From: Lysinibacter sp. HNR
Lineage (GTDB): Bacteria; Actinomycetota; Actinomycetes; Actinomycetales; Microbacteriaceae
Assembly (NCBI RefSeq): GCF_029760935.1
Contig: NZ_CP121684.1
Coordinates: 2,790,001-2,854,000, forward strand
Reading direction: 5' to 3'
Length of the DNA: 64,000 nucleotides
Part shown: in pieces, positions 9,409 through 17,459 of the stretch
Layout of the letters: each line of letters opens with the position of its first letter
Position numbering within the stretch: position 1 is the stretch's first letter
Program-made: the position numbers and the translations under genes
Notes under the pieces: model-generated
Database searches by the model: none
What the model saw: only the letters and a program-made list of their open reading frames with translations
What the model was told of the DNA's origin: nothing

Positions 9409-9572
9409 CGTCCCAGACCCCGCCCTGGGCATCGCCACAGGTCACCGCGAGATGCTCTGCCGGGTAGTGTAAAACCACCACAAAAAGAACACCCCCGCGG
9501 ACAGACTATTGAAAAATGGGTCATCAGCGTGGGCATCGCCACAAACGAGGCCGTCAATCCGGCGCCCCAGAA

Positions 9573-9875
9573 TCATGCTGGTTCGCTGGAGTTGCTTCTC
9601 GGGGCTGTCAACGAGTTGGTCACAAATAACAAGGGGTTCCGCTCGGTTGTGATATTGCCGCCGCAGCTAGTAAACCTTCCGTGCTCGAGAAAAATACTGC
9701 CGAAGGTACGAGGGTATCGGATCACGATGAACCAGACATGCCAGAAAACCCTACAAAACAAACCTCTAAAATCTTCTCTGACTAGCCAACAAATAACCTT
9801 TAGCTCATAAAGCTGTTCTTTATCCGCCTCAGCCTGACAACCTGCGATGAGAACGGTGAGGGTGGCGGCTAGCAT
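9573..9875 (-). CDS. possible small lipoprotein, perhaps a gene remnant
   Basis: Reverse frame of 100 residues starting MLAATLTVLIAGCQAEADKE, a short hydrophobic helix ending in a lipobox (LIAGC). AGGAGG lies at 9887-9892, 11 nt from the ATG. After the first ~25 residues the sequence becomes irregular (Trp/Phe/Cys/Arg mixture) and unlike a secreted protein, so a frameshift or decay is likely. No family is recognised. The surrounding 9409-9969 interval shows no other convincing gene. Confidence 0.3.
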   Translation of the reverse strand: MLAATLTVLIAGCQAEADKEQLYELKVICWLVREDFRGLFCRVFWHVWFIVIRYPRTFGSIFLEHGRFTSCGGNITTERNPLLFVTNSLTAPRSNSSEPA

Positions 9876-9969
9876 CGTAGCCACCACCTCCTAGGCCTCT
9901 AGGCTCAAGAATCGCTGAAACTCATCTCACGCACTGCCTAGCGCGGGGAAAAGCTTGCTAAGACTCACG

Positions 9970-10902
9970 CTAGCTCTTCACCGATCCGCTCATCAACCCG
10001 CCAATAAAGTACTTTCCAAGGATGATGTACACCAGCAGCGTGGGGAGCGACGCAATGAGGGCACCCGCCATTGCCGCACCGTAATTGGCCAGTTGCGCAC
10101 CCTGCGCAAGGTTGTTCAGGGCCAGTGAGACCGGTCCGTTTGCGGTGTCCGACAGGAACATCGCAAACAAGAAGTCGTTCCACGCGCTTGTGAACTGCCA
10201 GATGATCGTTACCACAAATCCCGGCAGTGACAGGGGCAGCACAATGGAGGCGTAGGTGCGGAGCATGCCCGCGCCATCCACTCGCGAGGCTTCCATGAGC
10301 TCTCCCGGGATGCTCACGTAGTAGTTGCGGAAAATCAGGGTACAGATCGGCAAACCGTAGATGATGTGCACGATGAGCAGGGTGCTGATGGTGCTCGGCA
10401 TACCGAGCGTGGTTTTCATCTGCACCAGCGGCGTCATGATGGCCTGATACGGGATGAACATTCCAAACAGGATGAGGGTAAACACAATATTGGCGTGTGG
10501 GAAACGCCAGCGCGACAGAACAAACCCGTTCAGCGATCCGAGGAACGACGAGACCAGGGCTGCGGGAATGGCCAGGAGGAACGTGCGGCCCAGGGCGGGG
10601 GCCAGGGCCGTCCACGCCGCCGACCAGTTGTCGAGGCCGGTGGGCCCTCCGGGGGTAATCGGTTCCCAAGGCCAACGCACCGGAAGTCCCCACGAGGTAG
10701 CGGGGTTAACATCGCCGGGAGGTTTCAGGCTCGTCACGATGAGAACATACACCGGCATCAACACAACAATCACAAAGAGAAGAAGGAGCACATACTTGGT
10801 GGTGCGTCCGATTCGGGCGCGGGGAGTGAGTGAGCCGGGGGTTGCGGCGGCGGGTTTCTTCTCGATACCCGTGCTCACCTGAGGTGACATGGTGCTGGTC
10901 AT
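9970..10902 (-). CDS. carbohydrate ABC importer permease, MalG type
   Basis: 310 residues with about six membrane helices, beginning with KYVLLLLFVIVVLMPVYVLI after a cytoplasmic tail. The EAA loop reads EASRVDGAGMLRTYASIVLP, which docks on the ATPase. By family it forms the translocation pore with the MalF-type partner encoded directly upstream; the reading frames overlap by 4 bp. No ATP-binding subunit is encoded here, which is common for actinobacterial sugar importers that share a single MsiK-type ATPase encoded elsewhere. The sugar is not identifiable. Confidence 0.92.
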   Translation of the reverse strand: MTSTMSPQVSTGIEKKPAAATPGSLTPRARIGRTTKYVLLLLFVIVVLMPVYVLIVTSLKPPGDVNPATSWGLPVRWPWEPITPGGPTGLDNWSAAWTALAPALGRTFLLAIPAALVSSFLGSLNGFVLSRWRFPHANIVFTLILFGMFIPYQAIMTPLVQMKTTLGMPSTISTLLIVHIIYGLPICTLIFRNYYVSIPGELMEASRVDGAGMLRTYASIVLPLSLPGFVVTIIWQFTSAWNDFLFAMFLSDTANGPVSLALNNLAQGAQLANYGAAMAGALIASLPTLLVYIILGKYFIGGLMSGSVKS

Positions 10903-11789
10903 CGTGTTCCCCTCTCAGAGCGCGACGTGTAAATCAGGTAGGGAACGATCAGAACGGAGGCTAGAATCAGCAGAACCGTGGCAATCGCGGCGGACTTGGC
11001 GTAGTCGTTTGAGGTGAGCGTCACCCACATGTAGGTGGCGGGAACCTCTGTTTGGTAGATGGCCTTTGTGATCGACATGATCAAGTCGAAGACCTTTAGC
11101 GACATGTGGCTCACGATGATCAGGGCTGAGAGCGCAATCGGGCTGAGCTGGGGGAAAACCACGTGACGGTAGAGTTTCCACTCGCTCGCCCCATCCATTC
11201 GCGCCGCCTCGCGAAGCTCATCGGGGATGCCGCGGAAACCGGCAAGAAACAGCGCCATAATGTATCCGGAAAGCTGCCAAATGGCGGGCATTGCTATGGC
11301 CGCCATGCCCCAGATGGGTTCGTTCCACCAGGAGTTTTGCAGAAAACCCAGGCCGAACGTCTCGAAGATTCTATTGAGGCCGGATGCCCGGTCTCCCTCG
11401 GCGCTGTTGAGGAGCCAACGCCACACCACACCGGAAGCCACAAACGAAATGGCCATGGGAAAGAGGTAGATGGAGCGGAAGATTCCCTCGGCCCGCACTC
11501 CCTTATCGAGCAGCCATGCCCAGATAAAGCCAAAGACCATGGTTCCCGCGATGAAAACCACCGTAAACACAGCCAGGTTGAGCAGCGAGTGGAGAAAACG
11601 ATCCTCGCTCAACAGTTCAATGTAGTTGTCGAGGCCCACAAACTCGGTGGCGGGCGCAAGACCGTGACGGTTTGACATAGAAACCTGAATGTTGGCCGCG
11701 ATCAGGCCGTACACAAAGATTCCCAGGATGACGATGGTGGGCGACACCAATAAGAGTGGTGGACCCCAATTCTTGATTCCCTTGCGCAC
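10899..11789 (-). CDS. carbohydrate ABC importer permease, MalF type
   Basis: 296 residues with about six helices, starting WGPPLLLVSPTIVILGIFVYGL. The EAA loop is EAARMDGASEWKLYRHVVFP. It is the second pore subunit of the importer, between the binding protein gene (118 bp upstream) and the MalG-type gene (4-bp overlap). The order binding protein, MalF, MalG is the standard CUT1 arrangement. Substrate unknown. Confidence 0.92.
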   Translation of the reverse strand: MRKGIKNWGPPLLLVSPTIVILGIFVYGLIAANIQVSMSNRHGLAPATEFVGLDNYIELLSEDRFLHSLLNLAVFTVVFIAGTMVFGFIWAWLLDKGVRAEGIFRSIYLFPMAISFVASGVVWRWLLNSAEGDRASGLNRIFETFGLGFLQNSWWNEPIWGMAAIAMPAIWQLSGYIMALFLAGFRGIPDELREAARMDGASEWKLYRHVVFPQLSPIALSALIIVSHMSLKVFDLIMSITKAIYQTEVPATYMWVTLTSNDYAKSAAIATVLLILASVLIVPYLIYTSRSERGTR

Positions 11790-11907
11790 GCTTGTTTACT
11801 CCTTTGTCTACGCGGTGTGTGGCGTGTATTCGATTCGCACCCGAACAACCGTGGTGGGTGAGGCGTGTGTACGCCTCACCCACCGGGTCGTTATCTCGGC
11901 TGTTTTT

Positions 11908-13173
11908 CTAGCTCTGAGCCTTGTTGGCCGCGGCCACGAGCGCCGTGATCAGGGCTTGCTGGTTTTTATCCGAACCAAATTTGCCAACCGCCGAGGAGAT
12001 ATCGGCGGACCACGCGATGGGAGCGGCGGCACCGTGAGCGAGGGAGCTCACCACGGTGTCCTCGGCAAACGATTCGATGGCGGTCTGCTGATAGTCGCCG
12101 TACTCAGACGCGTCAACATCGGTACGGGCGGGGATAGAGCCCTTGGCCAGGTTGAAGGCCTGCTGACCCGCAGACGAACTCACCGTGGTGAGCCAGTCTT
12201 TTGCCTGCGCCTCGTGCGGGGCACCCACCGGCAGGGTGAAGGAGTCGGCGAGGAAGTCAAAGACGCCCGCAGTTCCGGGAGTGGGCCATGCCTCGTACTC
12301 TTTACCGAAGGTCTGTCCAGCCTGGGTGAATGCGGCTTCTGCCCAGTCGCCCATGACGTTGTAGGCCGCGTTACCGTCAATCACAATCTGCGTTGCGGCG
12401 TCCCAGTCCAACCCTGCGAAGTCGGTATTTGCGTAGGACAGTAGCTCTGCGTACTGACTCACGGATTTTTTTACCCCGTCGCTGTCCCAGGCTGTTGTAC
12501 CGTCCCACAGGCCGGAGTAGCCGTCGGCACCCAGATTGGCAAGCAGCACGTTTTCGAGTAGCTGCATCTGGGTCCACTCGGTGCCGAGAGCCAGCGGGGT
12601 GTCAACTCCCGAGTCTTGAAGCGTTTTCATGTCGGCAAGCCACGCATCAATGTCGGCGGGGGCCTCTGTGGGGTCGATGCCAGCGTCGGAGAGCAGGCCG
12701 GTGTTTACCCACGTGACGTTTGCGCGGTGGATATTGCTGGGCACCGAATAAATTTTTCCATCGACCGTGATCTGCTCAATAAGCGACGTGGGAAAAACAT
12801 CGTTGAGGTTGTTCTCGGTGTAAAAGCCGCTCAGATCCTGTAGCTGACCGGCCGCGATGTAGTCGGAGAGCTCTGCACCGGCGTGGGCCTGGAAGGAATC
12901 CGGTGGGTTGTTCGATTCGAGGCGCGAGGCTAGCGCAGCCTTAGCGTTTGAGCCGGCACCACCCGCCACCGCCGCGTTCACAAACTCGATGTCGGGGTAT
13001 TGTTCGTTAAAAACGCCCACGAGCGCGTCTAGACCAACTTTTTCGGATCCGGAAGCCCACCAGGTAAAAACCTCAACCTGGTTTGCATTCTTGGAGCCGC
13101 CATCAGACGAACATCCTGCCAGCACGAGGCCCAGTGCGGCAGCACCGGCCAATATGGATAATCTTTTACGCAT
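11908..13173 (-). CDS. sugar-binding lipoprotein of the ABC importer
   Basis: 421 residues. The lipoprotein signal (MRKRLSILAGAAALGLVLAG followed by C) anchors it to the outer face of the membrane. The mature part starts VEVFTWWASGSEKVGLDALV and contains INVMGDWAEAAF-like and PARTDVDASEYGDYQQ segments typical of CUT1 family 1 extracellular solute-binding proteins. GGAGG lies just upstream of the ATG. It heads the importer operon, and two copies of the LacI-site motif lie in its promoter region. Similar Trp-rich proteins bind glucose/mannose or oligosaccharides, but the ligand cannot be assigned here. Confidence 0.9.
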   Translation of the reverse strand: MRKRLSILAGAAALGLVLAGCSSDGGSKNANQVEVFTWWASGSEKVGLDALVGVFNEQYPDIEFVNAAVAGGAGSNAKAALASRLESNNPPDSFQAHAGAELSDYIAAGQLQDLSGFYTENNLNDVFPTSLIEQITVDGKIYSVPSNIHRANVTWVNTGLLSDAGIDPTEAPADIDAWLADMKTLQDSGVDTPLALGTEWTQMQLLENVLLANLGADGYSGLWDGTTAWDSDGVKKSVSQYAELLSYANTDFAGLDWDAATQIVIDGNAAYNVMGDWAEAAFTQAGQTFGKEYEAWPTPGTAGVFDFLADSFTLPVGAPHEAQAKDWLTTVSSSAGQQAFNLAKGSIPARTDVDASEYGDYQQTAIESFAEDTVVSSLAHGAAAPIAWSADISSAVGKFGSDKNQQALITALVAAANKAQS

Positions 13174-13240
13174 AGTTTTCCTCCGTTGGAAGTCTCAGGT
13201 GCAGTATCGGTCCTAAATCCCGACTGCCTACATTCAACGA

Positions 13241-13304
13241 TGAAAACGTTACCAAATGCAAGTCGGAAGGTCGAATCTGGGGATTTTGATGACTAAAACG
13301 TTAC
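13241..13304. promoter_or_regulatory. two LacI-type operator sites before the importer operon
   Basis: TGAAAACGTTACCA (13241-13254) and TAAAACGTTAC (13294-13304) share the core AAAACGTTAC, an imperfect palindrome centred on CG as in LacI/GalR operators. They lie 68 and 121 bp upstream of the binding-protein start and about 50 bp apart, suited to repression or looping. The same motif recurs upstream of the repressor gene. Confidence 0.75.
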
Positions 13305-13306
13305 TC

Positions 13307-14374
13307 TTACGGTTGGGCGGGCGGCACAATTTCCCCCGACCCCCGCGCGATGAGCGTGGTACCCAAAACGATCATCCGCGATGCTCCGGTATCTCCATCA
13401 ATGCGGCGAAAAAGCTGTTCAGCGGCTGATTTTCCCATCTCCGTGGGGTCTTGAGCCACCACCGTTACCCCGGGAACAACAGCGTCCGAAAGCTCAAAAT
13501 CATCAAACCCCACCAGAGCCAGGCGATTTTCGACGTGGGCAAGCTCCTGAAGCAGCACAATTGTCGAACGGTTGTTTCCGGTGAAAATTGCGGTGGGCGG
13601 ATCATCCAGAGAAAGCATGTCGCGAAGCGCAGCGCCAAACACCTCATTATCAGGGGTGTTAGAGTACACAAGCGCAGGATCATAGGGGATTCCAGCGCTG
13701 GCCAAGGCATCTCGATATCCGTCCACCCGCTGCTGCGCAGTGTAGACAGCGCCGCGATCGGTAAAGCAAGCAATGCGCCGATGCCCGTGCGCAATAAGGT
13801 GCGCAACACCCTTATATGCCCCTCCCCTCCCGTCGCTGAGAACCGTGTCCGCGTCAATGCCCACAGCCGGCCTGTCAACACACACAATGGGAATCCCCGC
13901 GTCAAGCTCAGCCTGAAGATAACCGCTATCGGTCGAATCCACGGGGGTCACGATCAGCCCGTCTACCCTGCGGGCGCAAAAAGCCAGTACCAACCTCCGA
14001 GCGCGCTCCGGGTCTCGCGTCGAAGATGCGCTGAGCAGAAGGGTATCCCGCTCAAACGCGTAGTTCTCCACCGCCTGAGTGAGGTGCGAGAAAAACGGGT
14101 CAACCACATTTTCTATCAATAACCCGATGCTCTGGGTCGCCCCAACCCGCAGTTGTCGAGCCGAATCATTACGCCGAAACCCCAGGTGACCGATGGCCTT
14201 GAGCACGGCAGCCGTCTTGGCGTCGCTCACCCTGGGGTCTCCGTTAACCACCCGTGACACCGTCGAAAGACCAACACCGGCAAGAGCCGCCACGTCTTTC
14301 ATGGTGGCCCGCGACCGACCTCGGGCACCAAAAACATCACGTTTTGGGGCGGGCAGCTTGTTGTTGTTTGTCAT
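13307..14374 (-). CDS. LacI family repressor of the sugar importer
   Basis: 355 residues. The helix-turn-helix is TMKDVAALAGVGLSTVSRVV, with the hinge helix near RNDSARQLR. The C-terminal part is a periplasmic-binding-protein-like effector domain (SIGLLIENVVDPFFSHL, IVCVDRP, YTAQQRVDGYRDAL, LVGFDDFELSD). By family it leaves the DNA when the imported sugar or a derivative binds. The start is the ATG at 14372-14374, preceded by AAGGAA at 6 nt; a GTG 21 bp further up has no good site. It lies upstream of the importer operon on the same strand, with operator motifs at both ends of its gene. Confidence 0.92.
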   Translation of the reverse strand: MTNNNKLPAPKRDVFGARGRSRATMKDVAALAGVGLSTVSRVVNGDPRVSDAKTAAVLKAIGHLGFRRNDSARQLRVGATQSIGLLIENVVDPFFSHLTQAVENYAFERDTLLLSASSTRDPERARRLVLAFCARRVDGLIVTPVDSTDSGYLQAELDAGIPIVCVDRPAVGIDADTVLSDGRGGAYKGVAHLIAHGHRRIACFTDRGAVYTAQQRVDGYRDALASAGIPYDPALVYSNTPDNEVFGAALRDMLSLDDPPTAIFTGNNRSTIVLLQELAHVENRLALVGFDDFELSDAVVPGVTVVAQDPTEMGKSAAEQLFRRIDGDTGASRMIVLGTTLIARGSGEIVPPAQP

Positions 14375-14403
14375 AGTTTCCTTACGTCTCACCACTGAGT
14401 CTG

Positions 14404-14448
14404 TGAAAACGTTACCAAAGATTCAGGATGTTGCATGTAAAACGCTAC
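14404..14448. promoter_or_regulatory. two LacI-type operator sites before the repressor gene
   Basis: TGAAAACGTTACCA (14404-14417), identical over 14 bases to the site at 13241-13254, and TAAAACGCTAC (14438-14448), one base different in the core. They lie 30-75 bp upstream of the repressor start, which implies autoregulation. Confidence 0.72.
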
Positions 14449-14599
14449 TGTGAGCTTCTTGGAGCACGCTGCGAGAGGAGGTCTTTGCGATAACCAAGCG
14501 CAAGGCATCGGACGCTACAGCACTAAAACAGGTCACCCCACCACAGCTAACCTTGCTGAGCAACACACCAAAAAAGCCCTACCCCACCTCGTCTCGTGC

Positions 14600-14719
14600 C
14601 TACGCCAACGCTCCCTGGATACCACCACCCGCCTCAAGAAAAGCGATAATCTCACCGGCTTGATCAGGGGTAATCTCCGCACTATAACTAGCATTACCCG
14701 CAATCTCCAGATGCCTCAT
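14600..14719 (-). CDS. small unidentified protein (39 residues)
   Basis: Reverse frame ATG 14717-14719 to TAG 14600-14602. The peptide begins MRHLEIAGNASYSAEITP, has an amphipathic middle (EIIAFLEAGGG) and ends GALA. Composition and codon use look protein-like, but no ribosome-binding site is visible and the DNA in front (14720-14760) is very AT-rich. It lies 104 bp downstream of the ABC-F gene on the same strand and could be a remnant of a longer gene. The rest of 14375-14822 shows only operators and AT-rich spacer. Confidence 0.35.
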   Translation of the reverse strand: MRHLEIAGNASYSAEITPDQAGEIIAFLEAGGGIQGALA

Positions 14720-14822
14720 ATTTTTATAAACTATATATTATATATATAAATTACATTAATTTGACCTTTAGTATCATTGAATACACGGCACGGCCACGCG
14801 TTGCCCTCCGACTCCGCCTCCC

Positions 14823-16445
14823 CTATCGCAGCTCAAGCTCGCGCCCCGACCAGCGTCGCCGCAGCCACCGATCGTGGCTCACCACAACAGCTGTCACCGG
14901 GCTGACACGCAGCGCTTCCTCCAGCTCGTCAACCAGGCTGAGCGATAAGTGGTTTGTGGGCTCATCAAGCAGCACCACCTCCGCCTGCTGCGCCACAAGA
15001 ATTGCGAGGGACAGTCGTTTCTGCTGCCCCAGACTGAGCGTCCCAACGGGGCGACTGTGGTCCCGTTCGTGTAATAAGCCCAGGTGTCTCAGCAACCCCG
15101 CGTCACGCTTGGTCTCATGCTCAAAAGCCTCAGCCACGCTGCGTGTGGGCTCCGCGATTCGGACATTTTGACTCAAAATCCCCACTCGCCCACGCACCCG
15201 AACCGTCCCCGATGTTACCGGCAGCTCACCCGCAAGAACCTCAAGCAGGGTTGACTTTCCCGAACCGTTTGGTCCCGTCACCAACAATTTTTTGCCACTG
15301 GGTAACAACAATTTTGGAAGGGTCAATCGTCCCGCAACAAACAGATTACTTACTTCAATTGCGTTTCCCTCACCCTCGGAGATCCCGCCCAGATCGGCAT
15401 TCAATTGCAGCGGTAACGGAGGCTCCGGTATACGTTTTTGCTCCAGGAGCTCACGCTGCTGCTGAGCCGAACGCACACGTCTAGCCGCCGCTCGATCGAC
15501 GTTTGCCCCTTTGAACTTGTAAATAAACTTGTCGTTGTCACGCGGGCCACGGCCCTGCGCAACCCTCACACCAACGCCCTGCGCCAGTACGGTGAGACGC
15601 TCAATCTCTTCCTGCTGCTCCCTGAACTCTCGCTCCCACCTAGCTCGCGAAGAAACTTTCATCTCCAGGTATTCCGCGAAAGAGCCCGTAAAAAACCTTC
15701 CGCCCTGCCCATCAACACCAAGGTAACCGGCGTCTAGGTCGTAGAGCTCCGTGCAGCTCTCCTGCAGAAAGCTACGATCGTGGCTTGCCACAATGAGTAT
15801 TCCGCTAAAATCGGCAAGATATCGAGACAGTATCCCGCACGCAGCATCATCAAGGTGATTCGTCGGCTCATCAAGCAGTAACAGCCCGGGCACCCGGGTC
15901 AGGGCTGCGGCTAACGCTAACCGCGAGCGCTGACCTCCCGACAGCTGTGCCACCGACGTCGCACGCGGCAGTTCGGAGACGCCCAGGTTGTGCGCGGTAA
16001 GCTCCGCGCGGCGCTCTGCATTCCAGGCATCGTGGTCGTTGGCCCACTCGAGAGCTTCCGCATACGCCCGGGCGAGATCGTCGTATTCAACACTGTTCTG
16101 GGGCACAGTCGCCAACCGCGCACCCAATCGCTCCACTTCGGCAACTGCCCTGTGAGAGACAGCTAGCGCCTCGGTAAAAACATTCGCAACGGTGTAACCG
16201 GAGGGGAAAACCGGGTCTTGTGCGACGTAAACGGTTTCGTGGGGGTTTGAAAAGTTGCCGGCATCCGGCTGTTGATGCCCGGCGAGGATGCGTAGCAGGG
16301 TTGATTTTCCAGAACCGTTTTCGCCGATCAATCCGAGTTTGTTTCCGGGAGCAACCCGCAGGTTAACATCATTAAAAACGGTACGGTCTGGGTAGCGCGC
16401 ACACAGATTATTGGTGATAAGCGAGCGCGAAGAGGGGTGAGCCAT
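14823..16445 (-). CDS. ABC-F ATPase, antibiotic-resistance type
   Basis: 540 residues, two ATP-binding domains joined by a charged linker and no membrane helices, the ABC-F layout. Domain 1: Walker A GENGSGKST, signature LSGGQRSRLALAAAL, Walker B LLLLDEPTNHLDD. Domain 2: GPNGSGKST, LSLGQQKRLSLA, VVLLDEPTNHLS. ABC-F proteins of this size with the long basic interdomain linker act on ribosomes and many displace macrolide, lincosamide or pleuromutilin antibiotics (TlrC, OleB, VmlR group); a housekeeping EttA-like role is less likely because the linker and sequence differ. A leader with a tiny reading frame and a hairpin precedes it. It is divergent from an ABC-2 efflux pair. Confidence 0.85.
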   Translation of the reverse strand: MAHPSSRSLITNNLCARYPDRTVFNDVNLRVAPGNKLGLIGENGSGKSTLLRILAGHQQPDAGNFSNPHETVYVAQDPVFPSGYTVANVFTEALAVSHRAVAEVERLGARLATVPQNSVEYDDLARAYAEALEWANDHDAWNAERRAELTAHNLGVSELPRATSVAQLSGGQRSRLALAAALTRVPGLLLLDEPTNHLDDAACGILSRYLADFSGILIVASHDRSFLQESCTELYDLDAGYLGVDGQGGRFFTGSFAEYLEMKVSSRARWEREFREQQEEIERLTVLAQGVGVRVAQGRGPRDNDKFIYKFKGANVDRAAARRVRSAQQQRELLEQKRIPEPPLPLQLNADLGGISEGEGNAIEVSNLFVAGRLTLPKLLLPSGKKLLVTGPNGSGKSTLLEVLAGELPVTSGTVRVRGRVGILSQNVRIAEPTRSVAEAFEHETKRDAGLLRHLGLLHERDHSRPVGTLSLGQQKRLSLAILVAQQAEVVLLDEPTNHLSLSLVDELEEALRVSPVTAVVVSHDRWLRRRWSGRELELR

Positions 16446-16471
16446 GTGAACCTCTAATGAGTAGTGAGTAG

Positions 16472-16500
16472 GGTTCCCGCCAGAGCCTTCGCCGGGAACC
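16472..16500 (-). promoter_or_regulatory. hairpin in the 5' leader of the ABC-F gene
   Basis: GGTTCCCG (16472-16479) pairs with CGGGAACC (16493-16500) around a 13-nt loop, 27 bp before the ABC-F start. There is no U-run after it, so it is not a classical terminator. Together with the upstream mini-frame it could form an antibiotic-responsive attenuator. The function is inferred only. Confidence 0.5.
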
Positions 16501-16564
16501 GTTCACCAAAAACTACGCAGGTTTTAGCGGGCACCGACTCCTCGCGCACGGGAGCGTGGACTCA

Positions 16565-16600
16565 TTATTTCTTCACGGCAGCAACGTTAGCACACATCAT
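16565..16600 (-). CDS. possible leader peptide of the ABC-F gene (11 residues)
   Basis: Reverse frame ATG ATG TGT ... AAG AAA TAA encodes MMCANVAAVKK. It starts 155 bp upstream of the ABC-F start, with GGGGTG about 12 nt before it and a hairpin after it. Resistance ABC-F and erm genes often have such short regulatory frames where a stalled ribosome switches RNA folding. Short frames also arise by chance, so support is modest. Confidence 0.35.
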   Translation of the reverse strand: MMCANVAAVKK

Positions 16601-16667
16601 TGTGGGTTCACACCCCATGCTCACAGCCCTTTCAGTTTCCACAACGATGCAAAAATTTCCTTTTTGC

Positions 16668-16696
16668 TTGACTCTGTGTCCTAAAGAGTGAATAGT
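16668..16696 (+). promoter_or_regulatory. sigma-A-type promoter giving a leaderless efflux mRNA
   Basis: TTGACT (-35, 16668-16673), a 17-bp spacer and AATAGT (-10, 16691-16696). The expected start site is at 16702-16704, on the start codon of the ATPase gene, and there is no Shine-Dalgarno sequence. This is a leaderless arrangement, common in actinobacteria. Confidence 0.6.
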
Positions 16697-16703
16697 TCAT
16701 CAT

Positions 16704-17459
16704 GTGATCACTGAAAGCTCTGCGATTAAGATCGACAACCTCACGGTTATTCGCGGTAAGGTTACCGCGCTTAATACGGTGTCGCTCTCGGTTCCACGCG
16801 GACGCATCACGGGGTTACTTGGTCCCAGCGGTTGTGGAAAAACCACGCTGATGCGCTCTATCGTGGGGGTTCAGTCACTCTCCTCCGGCACCATCCGGGT
16901 GCTTGGATTACCCGCGGGCGACCGCAAGCTCCGCTCCGAAATTGGCTACGTAACACAGGCACCGAGTGTTTATGACGACCTGAACGTACGTCAAAATCTC
17001 AATTATTTTCGCCGGATTCTGGGCGCACCCGAATCCGATGTTGATCGAGTGCTCAGCGCAACCGCTCTTGAAGACAGGGCGGATGCACTGGTGGCATCGC
17101 TCTCGGGCGGACAGCGTAGCCGGGCCTCACTTGCCGTGGCTCTGATGGGTTCTCCCCGGCTTCTCGTATTAGACGAGCCAACAGTGGGCCTTGACCCGCT
17201 GCTCCGCAACGACCTCTGGGCTATCTTTCATGAGCTCAGAGACAACGGCATGACCATTATCGTGTCAAGCCACGTGATGGATGAGGCGGTTCGCTGCGAC
17301 GACCTGGTTTTGCTGCGCGATGGACAGGTGCTTTCCACGGGCACACCGACGGAACTCCTCGCATCCACCGGCACCACCACCGTCGATGATGCCTTTGTCA
17401 CCCTGGTAAAAAACAGGGCACAAAAACCCACAACCTCAGAGGGAGGGGATCGATCATGA
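16704..17459 (+). CDS. ABC-2 type efflux system, ATP-binding subunit
   Basis: 251 residues, one ATPase domain: Walker A GPSGCGKTT, Q-loop YVTQAPSVYDDLNVRQNL, signature LSGGQRSRASLAVAL, Walker B LLVLDEPTVGLDP, switch SSHVMDEA. It drives export through the membrane subunit encoded by the next gene (4-bp overlap). By family such DrrA-like pairs export drugs, lipids or peptides. The GTG at 16704 overlaps an out-of-frame ATG at 16702. Divergent from the ABC-F gene, so the two may share a role in antibiotic protection. Confidence 0.92.
   Translation: MITESSAIKIDNLTVIRGKVTALNTVSLSVPRGRITGLLGPSGCGKTTLMRSIVGVQSLSSGTIRVLGLPAGDRKLRSEIGYVTQAPSVYDDLNVRQNLNYFRRILGAPESDVDRVLSATALEDRADALVASLSGGQRSRASLAVALMGSPRLLVLDEPTVGLDPLLRNDLWAIFHELRDNGMTIIVSSHVMDEAVRCDDLVLLRDGQVLSTGTPTELLASTGTTTVDDAFVTLVKNRAQKPTTSEGGDRS

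Noticed and set aside
9529-9810. 93-residue forward frame after the HtaA gene
   Set aside because: No ribosome-binding site, no domain and irregular composition.
14450-14749. 99-residue forward frame through the AT-rich spacer
   Set aside because: Arg/Thr/Leu-rich, no family and opposite to a more protein-like short frame; likely chance.
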